Shown piece after piece: positions 52,440-64,000 of a stretch of DNA of 64,000 nucleotides. Positions within the stretch are counted from its first letter, which is position 1; each line of letters opens with the position of its first letter. The stretch is from positions 62,412,152 through 62,476,151 of the forward strand of contig NC_083597.1 of assembly GCF_020882245.1 (NCBI RefSeq), read 5' to 3'. This stretch comes from Rhopalosiphum padi. Its lineage: Eukaryota > Arthropoda > Insecta > Hemiptera > Aphididae. A program made the position numbers and the translations under genes. The notes under the pieces are model-generated. The model saw only the letters and a program-made list of their open reading frames with translations, was not told the DNA's origin and made no database searches.

Positions 52440-52448
52440 TTTAATATT
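52440..52448 (+). repeat. 9-bp target duplication, right copy
   Basis: TTTAATATT directly abuts the right end of the foldback element and is identical to 49304-49312. Confidence 0.9.
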
Positions 52449-52449
52449 G

Positions 52450-55400
52450 TTACAAAACAACAAAATTGAAAAAAAAAATACATTTAAACTATTTTGTATC
52501 GTTATAGTTTTTATACTTTTCTTAGTGACAACATATTATAGCATATTTTTTGTTGTACATCGGTGTATAAAAAATTCAAATTCAAATTTTTGATGATTAT
52601 TTTATGAGTTAAATGTATTTTAAATTAGATGAGTGGAGTAACTTGCTCCGTGAAACGTCTATCCATTACTCCGTGTATCTAAACTTTTAATACTTATATA
52701 TCTCATCAACTATTTGACTATTCGTCTGAAATTTTATTTTTATACATATATAAAAAATATTTCAAATAATATTCTTCTTAAGAATATAGAGTTAAAAATC
52801 TATATTGTCATTCAAAAAGTATTAACTTAGTAAAGGACAACGATACAAAATTTAAAAATTATAATATTTTTTTTATAAAACTTTGTTTTGTAAAAAAATT
52901 ATAGTTTTTTAAATAATAATTTTTTTATGTTATGAATTGTCTGATATATATAATGTTTATTAATTTATTAGTTTATAACCTATACTGTTACAGTGTGTAC
53001 CTAGCGTACATCATAACCGTACAGTATATATATACTGCAATATAACATATACACACTTGTTAAATTGTGAAAAACAACGTTACACCAAACACAGTTTATT
53101 CATTTTATTATTAAAATAACATAATATTATATTGTTTAAGGCCTAAGCCGACCGTGTCGTGTATACGAATAATAGGCACGCTAGCTGCGGCTTGTAATAC
53201 TCGCCACGATGTTCATAGATATATATAATAGTAATACCATTATACGGTATACGGTTTCGTGTTTATTTAATAATACAATTCACGAGATAACCTATTTTTT
53301 TAACACACACACACGCGGGCGCGCGGCATACGTGCGAATATGATGTTTGATGTAAGGTCTTTACCGTCGTACAGTAGTGAGCTACGACAACGGTATACTA
53401 ATATAGTGCGCGCGGTGACGACTACAACTCGCCATAACACACACCCGGCCAAAGAATTTTGGACCGAAAAATAAAAATAATAATAATAATTGTCGTATCG
53501 ATCGTGCCGCAGTGAGCACATGATGCTAATACTGATAATAATAATAATAACAACATATAATATAGGTACGACTGTAATATAATATTAAATAGGTATATAA
53601 TGGTCACGAGAAAGATTTGGCTAGCGTTTATTTTTACGATCATATTTTTGCGTTTTTTAGTTTTTATGACGGACGTTTCCCAAATAATATTCTTCCAACT
53701 GCATACCTATTTAGGTACGTTTAGCCTTTGGGCGCACTTCTGGGAGATGGACGGATTTTTTTAATAACTGTACTCTACGATTTATCATTTATATAAGTAA
53801 TATAATTTACGATCAGAGTGGTCTCGGGGCGGTGGTTTATAGCTTCGTTTTCGTCTCCCGTAGTAATATAGGTCACATGTAATAATATTAGATGCTATAT
53901 GCAATACGGCTCAACAGCTACACTATCGTGTATATACCTATGTAGTTGTAGTGGTTATTATCGTTTAATGAAATATCTTGAAACGCGGCTCAGCAGCGGA
54001 AGTTGACGACGACATTTAATATTTAATATTATATAATATATACGAGTATAATAATAAGCTATTAGATTCGATACTACACTAGTTGTCTATATAATATGAT
54101 TTGTAAAAATATATGCGCGCCCGCTACTCAAAATATAAGGACTGGGTGCGACGGTGAAACATAACATAATAGTCATAATGTGTTTATTCGTGAAAAATAT
54201 TTTGATATATAATTTATATCATAGTTGGGTAGTCAGTTATATAATTATATAATTTATGTGTACTTAACTATATTTTGTTGATGGCCGATAATCCATTGAT
54301 TGTTTTTGACATTTTAAAGATGAATATCCAATGTGTGATCCGTATGACGTTTGTGAGCCATAATAATACATATTATATAGGCACAAATCCTCGAGGTTAG
54401 GGGTAACACCATCTACAATGATATATTATACTTATTATAGTATATTGTATACTTATATATATAAACATCATGTAAAACCGATTTTTGTTATTAAATATTT
54501 CACAAATATATCAAATTAATTTTTTCTGCAATTACACTTTATTTTTACGTATCCCTTCATACTTTCTTACATACTCCCGGTTGGGAAACAATGATATAAA
54601 CTGATGTAGGTATTTAGTTAAGTTATTTTAGCCGCAAATACTTTTTGAATTCTATAATATAATTAAAGTGTAAAACACCGTAAGTACTATAAGTACGTAC
54701 TTAGAGCCGTTGCTAGGGCTTGGTGAGAGTGTGAGACTGATCTAGGCTAGGAGCACAATAAAAAAAAAGAGGGTGTAGAAGCAGCAAAAAATTTTTTTAG
54801 AGTATGTGCAAAATAGTTATATTATATACTAATATAAATCATAAATATAGCGCGATTTAAATAAATATTATACAAGAATACAAATATCTAGGAAGTACCT
54901 ATTTAAGAAAGTCGATTTTTAAACCATTTGTTGGTTTTTATTTTTTATCTATTAAATTTGGTTTCAAATAATGAAAAATATTAAGTTGTTGACACATTTA
55001 AAAAAAATTATCTTCGTCCTTACAATTGAAATAACTAATAAATATACATAGATTATCTAGGAAGTTATTGGTTAAAAAAAGTTAAACTGCCTCATAAAGT
55101 TCAGTTACTATACGTACGTAAGGTCATAATAATAGCATATTATAATTTATAGCTTAATAATTTTTTTTTTTATAATAAACTTTCACTATAATATTACACG
55201 AACTACTGATATTATTATTGTATTATTACAGCGTAGGTATATTATAATATATTAGATTGTCTACGTCCGATACGCATAATATATTATACATCTTTTCCGC
55301 CTTTGTAATGTATTCTATATGATGAGTGACGATCGATCTATTATTGGTGTTACAAATTGTTCACGTCTCGTTCAATTAATATTAGTCAGACATAATATGC

Positions 55401-55920
55401 GACGTAAGTACGTATAGGTACACATAATATGGAACAGCCGCTACCGTTCTTGTTCGTAACTAATTCGAGTCAAGTGAAAATGCGTTATCGAGACAAACCG
55501 AAAATAACCGTTTATGGATGAAAAACAAATTACTGACCGTTTTGTAATAATATATTTATCATTGCATGCGTTACGGTTTGATAGGTAATTGTTTGTTCTA
55601 GTGTGAGATGACGTTATACGAATATCATAACATTTTGTATATTATAGCAATAATATATAATATATTATGTTTTTATAATATTTCTTTCGTTCAGAACATA
55701 AAGTAACATCCGCTTTAAAGTCCAGAAATATTATATTGAGTTAAGATAGTCCGAGAATAATAACGAAAATGGATAAATGGAGAATCACATAACCTACATG
55801 TTTTATGTTTCTTTTATTTAAAATAAATCGTTCTAAATCGATTTTGAAATATTTTTCATCGGTGCAAGAAAACCTACTCGACCAGCAAGTAGTTAATAAT
55901 AATATGTCAATACATAGTGC
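52450..55920. other. AT-rich stretch with a CpG patch and a solo transposon end
   Basis: A CpG-rich patch at 53150-53470 gives two overlapping minus frames of 73 codons (53300-53521 and 53422-53643), with no ATG-proximal or splice support. At about 54702 GAGCCGTTGCTAGGGC resembles a hAT-like terminus, without a partner end. A donor-like GCGAC/GTAAGTACG lies near 55403 but no matching acceptor was found. Confidence 0.35.
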
Positions 55921-55927
55921 CTATATA

Positions 55928-56429
55928 CAGGGTGATTGACCAAATATACTCACGCTTATATTTTCATTTCATATTTAAAATATGAAACGTAACATATTTA
56001 AAACTTAAATACCATAGTATTTAAAAATTGTAAAATGTTAATAAATACATAATATTATTCATCACAATAGTTTTCAAATTATCAGAGCCCTTTTTCAAAC
56101 CATGATAATTCATGAACGATGTACCTATTTATTATTATTTTTAATTCAAAAAGTTTAATAATTTATAGACACATCACCATTTTTGAAAAAAATCATCCTT
56201 ATCAATTACAGAAAAAGGGGGTGTTCTGGTTCTCATTAAAAAAAAGAAGTTTGTATCATCACTGGTTAATTTTTAAAATTGCATAAAATATATATTTGTA
56301 TTATACAAAATTAACTATTTGAAAATATATGGTCCTCAAGACGTATACTTAAAAGTACCAAAAATCATAATTTGAATAAGTGCATTATTAATGGATAAAA
56401 GGGGTGTGCATGTTTTCCGAGTCACTCTG
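55928..56429. mobile_element. MITE, 502 bp, CAGGGTGATT ends with TA duplication
   Basis: The left end is TA/CAGGGTGATTGACC. The right end from the minus strand is TA/CAGAGTGACTCGG. Both are preceded by TATA. It contains the shared core at 56213-56263 and no open frame. A TA duplication with CAG ends fits the Tc1-mariner group. The GGTGATT end links it to the elements at 45801 and 59121. Confidence 0.65.
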
Positions 56430-56999
56430 TATATACCACTCGGCACTCACTACTGACAACGTTTAAACCATACCTAATATTATGCGCATTCAAAACGGAA
56501 ACCACTATGGGGGACTACTAAGTTATAAGCGTATAATATTACATCGTTGTTTCGCTTACAAAATATATAAAGTGTTTTTCCCCATTTTAAAGTAAAAAAA
56601 AAAAATAATACAGGTCGGCTGACGATCTAATAAATCAACTCGCCTACCTTATTCTTTAACATTTTGTCTTAGATTATGTTTGGTTGACGTTATAATAACT
56701 TATGAGTCCATAACCGTTGTCAACCTACACTTGTTTATGACGTCCTGTAATATTCATGTTATATAATACAGTATTTATTAGAATGTATAACTTAGTGCTT
56801 GAAATATAAATTAAGCAATATTAACGTGTCAATAAGAACTGCATGTTTAATATTTATAATTAACTGTTTGTATATAAAAATAAATTAAAAATTACGTCAA
56901 GTATTTTAACCACTTTAATAAAAATCTATAATACGGATTTAACGACTTCTATATATAGTTTTTATAAGGACAATCATTCATCCTTGTCCTTTTGTTTAT

Positions 57000-59060
57000 T
57001 TTTATTTTTTAATGCATATCTTATTTAAAAACAAACGTGAAACTTATATAATAACATAATATTATGTTAGTACGTTACTACGTTATACAACTCAATAATA
57101 ATATAAATTCGAATATAATAATATTATAGATTAAAAACATTTTTTTTTCATTTTTGAAATTGCGGTCAAAGAACTTAAACATCATATTATTATCAAATTA
57201 TTATTGATAAAGAGAAATAAAAATCAAATTATCGATTACGTTTGGAATTCATGATACATTCAAAATATATAATATTATTAAATCGAATATCGTAATAATT
57301 TACGATTGCAGTGCAATGTGGCACAAAGTGTATGGGCAATAAACTTATTAATATCATCATCTGCAGTTAATTGTTGATCACGTATTATAATAATTGTAAC
57401 TTGTGAGTACAATCTATTTTAGCAATATTGTGATTACGACATAAACGTATACACTTATTACAATAATAACGTTGTTATTACTTGTATTATTAATTATTAT
57501 TAATTATTATTACGTTTCGGTTGCGCAATTCGATAAAACGCGGTGTTCTGTTTAGAGCGATAATAATTGAATATACGCATAATAATATAATGTTATAGGT
57601 ATGTAAATCACCAACAGATATCATACTAAGGGTACGTCTAAGGTCATCTAAATTATCGAAAACGCCTGAGGTAGTAAATGGGATGTAACTATGTAAGGCG
57701 AGCGTAGATAGACTATGTCTAAGTGTAACGTTTAATATTATAAATTATGATAATGTGTACAGTAAACACTGAGTATACCTACAACCGGCGTATGCGATGC
57801 CAAACTGATGGGATTCGCGTATAAAGGGTTATCGCCTATCAGGGACAATACGGAGATAATTATTTAAACGCGATGGGAGGTGTTACACGATAATTTATTA
57901 TATTACCGTAATGATTTGAGATAATCCGATCAAATAATATTTTATTTTCGTTTCAATATAACTGCTAAACTAGGTATTTCATATTTGTATACGGTGGCAC
58001 AAACAGGTGCAAATTCACAGTAGGCGATTCATCAGTCCCTTGATATTATTTGAAAACGATATAATTTAAACATGTAGTAAAAAGTCAGTAGAAATAAATT
58101 ATTAAGTATTTATGTATTTTAACGGTATTTAAAAAATTGTTTTAAGTTAACATTTTTCACACACATTTTATGAAATATATATTTATCTTTTTATATAGGT
58201 ATAGGCTATTCAACTTGTATTTTACAATTCGAAAAAATTTGCCTAATATAATAATCTTTTTCTCTTAACTAAATATTAAAAATAATTATATGTTTTTTTT
58301 CTTTTCAATACAACTTAGTATTATTTATAGATTAAAAATTATGATTTTTAGATATTAAAAAAAAAATATTTAATGCATATATTAGTGAATTTATTGGAAT
58401 TTAAAGTGTATTTTAAACTGCGATTTTTGGAAGTTAAAAGTTCACGTTCCTAAATAGGAATTCATTTTTTGTCCAATAATTATTATTATTGCGGTAATTA
58501 TCGATGTACCAATATTTTTACTCTTTTTACGGAGTGTATAGATGGTGGTCAAAATAATAACGAATAACACCGACGGCGGGATAATGCGATAACACATACC
58601 GTGAGTGGGTATACGTAATAATAATATAACCATGTGTATAATATTATTATAATAACATTTGACAATCGGTTAACGATTAAATTTAATTAAAAACAAACAC
58701 ACTGCAGACGCACAACGTGTAAGCTAGTTGATTAAGGTTTCTACGAGCAATAATTAAAAACATCACGATTCACGAGCATTTTTTTTCGTGCGTTCACAAT
58801 ATTATAATACGAATTTATCATATTATTGACATTCATCTTATCGTGCGCGAATTTCGTACAAAAGATATCGTGTTGTTTATACACCGCTCCTATAAAGTAA
58901 TAAAACGCTATTAGACGACAATAAATACACTATAATATGTATAGTATATACAATAAACATCGTTATCCGTTATAACTTATAAGGTAGAATAGATATGAGT
59001 CGGAAGTGAATATTCAATTGCGCCTTGTATGAGAAATATCATTATTATATTATAGTTATA
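57000..59060. other. AT-rich stretch, nothing supported
   Basis: No paired ends or splice-bordered frames. The 63-codon minus frame at 58442-58633 has no support. Confidence 0.4.
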
Positions 59061-59068
59061 TCTACGTA

Positions 59069-59091
59069 TGTGTGTGTGTGTGTGTGTGTGT
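59069..59091. repeat. (TG)n microsatellite
   Basis: About eleven uninterrupted TG units, the cleanest non-TA dinucleotide repeat in the window. Confidence 0.9.
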
Positions 59092-59120
59092 ACTATACAT
59101 TATGCGTATCATAGTGCGCA

Positions 59121-59526
59121 TACAGGGTGATTCTTTTATAATAGTAAACAACCATTGTTTAGAAAAATATTAACATTTTTTTAAAATATATGCTTTTACA
59201 TTATTCCTTTTTAATTGAAGCTGTCAAAAAAAAAAAATGTCGAATAAAAAAAATTATAATTTTTTTAATGTCGTTCCTTTTTTGTAGGTTTTAGTGTTCC
59301 AAAGCAGAATAATTAATTGATTATAAGTTGTAACTGCTCTGCATTGAAAATTGTATTCTTATATCTTATACTTTCATATCATGTAAAATTTTCATGAAAA
59401 AATGTATAAAACAAATACATATTTTATTCAATGTTTTTAATACCTTAAAAACGAATCTAAAAAACATTTATATAAATTATTTTTGAGATGATAAGACGTG
59501 TTAACTGTGAAAATAATCACCCAATA
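59121..59526. mobile_element. Diverged MITE, about 406 bp, CAGGGTGATT end
   Basis: The left end is TACAGGGTGATTCTTTTATA. The right end, AATAATCACCCAATA, gives TATTGGGTGATTATT from the minus strand. The interior is A-rich with no frame. The right terminus has lost the CTG, so the element is older than the one at 55928. Confidence 0.5.
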
Positions 59527-60599
59527 CACCAGTAAACGTACAGACGTCAGACGATGTAGATTTAATAGTATAAACCGTTCATGACTTGCACTACATGATT
59601 AAAAAAAAAAAACATAATCGAAGACCTAATAAAATTCCTAACGGTATTATGATATTTAAAATGATTTTTTTCCGTTAAAATTTTGTATTACAAATATTAT
59701 AATAGATTGTTTCTAATTTCTTATTTCAATGAAATGCGTTTAAATAAAATTATTCTTAATTTATATTTAAAAACTGTTAGCCTACAGCGTACGTTAAGTG
59801 CAGAAATATGACCTACACGTTGTGATATTGGTAGACAATTTCTAAAAATATTATAATTCTTAAATATTGAAAACATTGATTATAACCCATAAAGTGTGCA
59901 TGCCATAATAGTCCATGTATAATAATCAACAATATATAGTTTTCAAATTGCACTGATTAAGTTTAGTATCTACATGTTTAGGTTCCGTTAAATTATTAAA
60001 ATTCAAAAAATAAAATAAAAATTGCCTCAGACAAAATTTTCAAAAGTTAAATTTCTGAAATTTAACAATATTAAATATTATATTATAATTTATATTTGGC
60101 TAGTTAATGACGATTATTTCATACTTAGATTTATTTTAACATATTTAAATATTTCGGTTTTTATATATAATTAAGACCGGTTTTCTAATAATAACTATAA
60201 CTGTAACAACCATACACAAAAATAAAAATTCGTTTTTTGTGAGCAAATCCTCGAGATGCACATCTGCGGGTAAAGAATTGGCTATAAACTAAATTTAATA
60301 ACTATACGAGTCCGCTTTGCATACACGCAACACAAACATTGTCAACATTATTAGTGTATATAAATATTATTATAATATTATATTATACGCGCATAGTAGG
60401 TATATACCTATAAATTGGGTTATAATATGCTGTGAGGTGGTCGATAGATGGGTCGTGTAACGACGTCGACAAATTTTCGATTTGAAATCATTAGTGGGCA
60501 TTTGCATTACTAATGAGTAATGACTGAAATACGATAATACATGTTATTAATTATTATATCATCCGATATTTCTATTTGTGTGACGTTTTAAAGCCGTAA

Positions 60600-60850
60600 C
60601 AAGGGTTAGGCCAGGTCGGGTTGGAACTCAGCGGCGGACCTCGCAGTGAAACGGCCGTTTTCACACGTTAGCCACATAAAATTATAATAAAGTAGGTATT
60701 TACAGGCGTATCTGTTATATCGTATAATATATAATATGCATTTAGGTATATATATATATATATATATATAATAACCTCAGGCGACACAGCTGCCGTGCGT
60801 GTGCTCGGCCGCACGACGGGCGAAAAATGTTTATCGATTGTATATTAAAC
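60600..60850. other. CpG-rich patches upstream of the 61.4-kb exon
   Basis: Two GC-rich pieces (60600-60665 and 60780-60835) flank a (TA)n tract at 60747-60771. The first is open in one plus frame (GQVGLELSGGPRSETAVF) up to a TAG. Either could be an upstream exon of the gene ending at 61759, but splice phases could not be matched. Confidence 0.25.
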
Positions 60851-61139
60851 TTTGCCGTAATACATAACGTACAAAGTGTGCGCCGATTCAGCACTTATAC
60901 GGCAATATACTTTATGGACCTGGCCTTCGTATAAATATAATAATATACACTACATTACGATAATAAAAATAGGAAACCACTGGGACCTTTTGCACACGCG
61001 TATAATGTAATATAATAATATAATATTACGGAGCTTTTACGCGCTGTTATTTCATCGTTTTGCTCAAAGGTTTAAAAATGGGCAATTCTTTTTAACACTC
61101 AAAAAGTATTAACATTATTGAAAAATTATATTTTTATTG

Positions 61140-61260
61140 TTGTCTATCTGATTTTAGATTCTGAACGAAATGAGGAATGTATTGATTTTACAATGATGTA
61201 TGTTTTTAATTTTTAATTTTTTTTTTTTTTTTGTGTCTGTCATCATGATTTGGAGTAGAA
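61140..61260 (+). repeat. Dispersed repeat, copy B
   Basis: GATTCTGAACGAAATGAGGA and the following GTATTGATTTTACAATGAT match the minus strand of 42739-42840. It ends in a T-rich run and lies about 110 bp upstream of the coding exon. The exon's acceptor may therefore lie in, or next to, inserted repeat DNA. Confidence 0.6.
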
Positions 61261-61366
61261 ATAATGATTTGATTTTTGACTTCTGCCCCTCTTTTAAAAA
61301 GAAAATTCAACTAATAATTATATTCTAATCGGTACTTGGGGGGGTCAAAAGTAAAAAAATTTTCAG

Positions 61367-61759
61367 TAGTTTTCAAAAGCGTTAGGAAAAAACTCGAGTA
61401 TCGTCCATCGCCAATTCTGTTGGCCAATTACGCAGGGCCGCAGATGCGGCGAATGATCGCGATCGTAAACGCCGCTGTGATGGGCTAAATCGCCGGCTTC
61501 CGCGTCGTCGTTACGGCAACATTCCAACGATGATCCGCATAACGAAGGCCCATCGGATACGGTAAGCGCCGTCGTAGTCACTGGTCCACCGGCCAGGCGA
61601 TCCGTTTCTTTGCCGAATATTTCGATAGGTGCGACGCCTATCGAAATAGAAATAGAAATTTCGGCCGACGATTATTCGTACGATGCGGAAAATAAACGCA
61701 CATCTTTTTGGAATCGGACAAAACGGTTTTTCCGACGTTTGGTTTTCTGCTGCGCTTAG
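61367..61759 (+). CDS. Terminal exon of an unidentified gene, with a one-base frame break
   Basis: After TTTTCAG the sequence opens in one frame (KSVRKKLEYRPSPILL, then ANYAGPQMRRMIAIVNAAVM) to TAA at 61486-61488. From 61484 the next frame carries on as AKSPASASSLRQHSNDD, a Ser/Pro-rich middle (GPPARRSVSLPNISIGATP) and an acidic EIEIEISADDYSYDAENK. It ends SFWNRTKRFFRRLVFCCA then TAG. The frames meet in the GGG at 61482-61484. Removing one G would give a single 130-codon reading. GC is near 50% across the whole stretch, against about 25% around it. The basic-aromatic tail with two Cys could be palmitoylated (inference). The protein was not recognised. The minus strand is also open (61363-61581 and beyond), but the placement of polyadenylation signals favours the plus strand. 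The frame break may be an assembly error, a pseudogene lesion or an unrecognised intron. Confidence 0.55.
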
Positions 61760-61862
61760 TACGGCGTAGCATAGAATTATGTTATTTATTTGTACCTATT
61801 TTAATATATATATGGTTTATACAGCTATTAATTCGGTGTACTAAAAAATCATGTTTGACGTG

Positions 61863-61903
61863 AATAAACGTTTTTTGTTAAGTTATAAATCGAGTTAAAT
61901 AAA
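61863..61903 (+). terminator. Polyadenylation signals of the 61.4-kb gene
   Basis: AATAAA occurs at 61863-61868 and 61898-61903, 105-145 bp after the TAG. The second is followed at once by GTTTTGTTGTTTATCTG, a good GU-rich downstream element. Confidence 0.5.
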
Positions 61904-61999
61904 AAGTTTTGTTGTTTATCTGATTTTTTTTTTTGTTGATTTTTTGAATTATCACGTTCATATTGGAATATTTTTCTGAGATTTATGATACGTATAACG

Positions 62000-63085
62000 T
62001 CACAATTGAGAAAATTGAACGTGTTTTTAATTTGTAACGTTATAAGTAGAGATTGGATTTTATGAATAATGTGTCTTAAGAATATATTTCTATATATTGG
62101 GGTTTAATTTGAATATTTTCTAAAAATAAATGTAATGGTTTATAAAACCATTGTGAAACCACAAAAATAATTTAATCGTTTTAAGGTTTTTGTTTTTAAT
62201 ATGTGATCAGAGAAGTGCACGAATCTTACGGACCGTTTTCTCCATTTGTATTTTACTTATCTCATTATTTCAATGACATCAAAGATTGTAACGTTTCCTT
62301 TTACTTTTTAGCAGCAAAGTGACAAAAGTCAAATACCTGCAGTGTCAGATTTTCGGATTGTCACAAATATACTTTAATGTATACATAACATATTATTAAA
62401 AAGGATCTTATTCTGCAGCTGCAGTGAAGATCTTTTTAAGTTTTTTACAAAGAATACATTTTACAATGTCATGTTTAATTAAAATACATGGAGAATTTTG
62501 TGACTTATTCGCTTATACATGTATATAGGTACTAAACTGTACTTGACATAATATGGAACCTCGTTAGAATTAAAAGTGCTTAGTTATTTTGCTGAGCGAT
62601 CAACAAATTGTTACAAATTATTAGTAATATTAAACTTTGTATTTTTATAAGTATAGTAATCGAACGTTACACGGTTTGTCAATCGATTTTAAGGTTCATA
62701 AAATTTCACAACTTTTAAATAGTCAAATTTATTATCATGCGCTCAATTACGTTTGTTTACCGTTAATTTGTGTACTCGGACCGTACGTCATATTATACAT
62801 AATACATGTACACCTGATCATACGACCCGTTGAAACCTGCGTAGTTTGTAAAACAAAAAAAAAATCATGTGAATATTTTAATACTTTCGATTTGATATTA
62901 TTATATAGTTACCAACTATTATTCGTAATGATACGAGAGCTACAATGTTAAAACAATCGCGATGTTTTGTGTAACGGTTGAATAAAACTAAGTTAATCTA
63001 TTCGTTATTATATATTATTACAATGTTTTTTTACTGTGTTTATCAATGTGTTTTTCGTATGCACTAAATACATATTATTATAATA
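62000..63085. other. AT-rich stretch, nothing supported
   Basis: A 104-codon plus frame (62637-62951) starts at TTG and has the hydrophobic bias of T-rich DNA, with one CVVCKTKKKSC segment. No splice or start signals support it. Confidence 0.35.
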
Positions 63086-63100
63086 AGCATTAAGCGTTTA

Positions 63101-63539
63101 GAGGATGCCAGCGTAGTATTAGTTATCTCTCTCTAACCCACGCGCAACATAGCAAATTTTACATTCACAAAAATGGCCATAACTATATTAATTTCTCAAA
63201 TTAGAGTGAAATGACCTATTATAGAATTTAAAGCTAAGAACATTATCGAGGGCACTTCATAAGCGTTTTATTATATTTTTATATTAAAGCGAGTTATGAG
63301 TTTTTTAAGATGTATAAACAATTTACAATTATAAAATACTCATAACTCGCTTAAAAAGTAAAAATATAATAAAACGCTTATGAGATGCCCTCGATAATGT
63401 TCTTAGCTTTAAATTCTATAATAGGTCATTTCACTCTAATTTGAGAAATTAATATGGTTATGGCCATTTTTATGAACGTAAAATTTGCTATGTTGCGCGT
63501 GGGTTAGAGAGAGATAACCAATACTACGCTGACATCCTC
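63101..63539. mobile_element. 439-bp foldback MITE, 11-bp imperfect duplication
   Basis: Two arms of about 200 bp (63101-63301 and 63338-63539), about 95% identical and inverted, enclose a loop of about 36 bp. Both ends read GAGGATG inward. The flanks TTAAGCGTTTA (63090-63100) and TTAAGCGTATA (63540-63550) differ at one base of eleven. A Mutator-like duplication length fits best. The alternative is a 3-bp TTA duplication, as in PIF/Harbinger elements, since TTA also lies next to both ends. There is no coding capacity. Confidence 0.8.
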
Positions 63540-64000
63540 TTAAGCGTATAAAACGTTAAAAATTTCAATTATATCTCAAAGATGTTATGTATACATATAT
63601 TATAATACGTATATGTATATACAAAAACAGGAATTATCTCGTGGGAAATTTTTATAAAACACAAAATAGTTATTACAAAACATTACAATTTATAATAATA
63701 ATATTCACCTACTCTGGGACTATTGTACTTAGAATTCGACTCGTTGCAATAGGTGTACTGTATCAGACTGTCGACCGTATATTATTATAATACTATGTGC
63801 ACTTAAAATCAGTTTCATATCTATATAATATAATACCGGCCATGTTGCGAACAAAATATTATGTAACGATCAGCGTTTTCAATTTGCACTATTACAATAA
63901 TGTGTAATAATATTGTATACAAACAGGTAAAACAATTAAGACACGATCGCGTTATTCGCAGTGCTGCACAAAATAAAACCACGTTGTGCACTATTCACGA

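Noticed and set aside
61363..61581. Minus-strand gene at 61.4 kb
   Set aside because: The antisense frame is open, but the plus-strand reading spans the whole GC-rich stretch and has correctly placed AATAAA signals. I keep the minus reading only as a weaker alternative.

Overview
The window is nuclear DNA of an arthropod, most probably an aphid. It is roughly 70-75% A+T by eye. It is full of TA microsatellites and small terminal-inverted-repeat (TIR) transposons, and it has short GT-AG introns of 69-152 bp. No bacterial-style gene layout is present. The aphid assignment is an inference from composition and from the style of the dispersed repeats; no species marker was recognised. No rRNA, tRNA, CRISPR array, phage or viral gene was found. 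Most of the window looks intergenic or intronic.

Layout. 0-7.3 kb: mostly unstructured DNA, with candidate small exons of a plus-strand gene (2996-3059, perhaps 3548-3589, 6042-6123, 7146-7164) whose phases agree and which end at a stop followed by AATAAA signals. 7.5-14.4 kb: CpG-rich patches, a 680-bp hAT element (12140-12819), a candidate exon (13749-13880) and an exact CTCF-consensus site (14335-14347). 14.66-15.0 kb: a 115-codon open frame that looks like a terminal exon, followed by a 515-bp element with a 10-bp target duplication (15412-15926). 16-25 kb: nothing convincing except AT-rich DNA. 25-28.2 kb: pieces of hAT and pogo/Tigger-type elements. 29.8-31.5 kb: a compact four-exon gene cut off by a 1062-bp hAT element. 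That element supplies the stop codon, carries a decayed hAT C-terminal transposase remnant, and contains an inverted copy of exon 2 and intron 1 of the same gene family. 33.7-37.2 kb: a GC-rich island with an A-rich tail and three open frames of uncertain status. 38.3-38.7 kb: another hAT-type element. 41-42 kb and 47.6-48.3 kb: CpG-rich patches. 45.8-46.5 kb: a MITE.

The most striking object is at 49313-52439: a near-perfect foldback transposon with 1.40-kb inverted arms around a 324-bp loop. It is flanked by an exact 9-bp duplication (TTTAATATT). Each arm is an array of about 130-bp units in a higher-order 152-130-130-151-130-130-130 pattern, and each unit holds three copies of TTTGCGGA. 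Copies of the element's own terminal 16-mer recur inside the arms. The 55-60 kb stretch holds two MITEs with CAGGGTGATT ends. 61.37-61.76 kb holds the best protein-coding signal in the window: a terminal exon with well-placed polyadenylation signals and a one-base frame break in a GGG run. A 439-bp foldback MITE with an 11-bp imperfect duplication lies at 63101-63539.

How the parts relate. Three elements with target duplications of 9, 10 and 11 bp suggest repeated activity of Mutator-like or related transposases acting in trans. At least three hAT insertions with 8-bp duplications show a second active superfamily, and one of these has captured and also truncated host sequence. All gene models here are read by eye. 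Splice signals, frame and base composition support them, but no homology search was possible.
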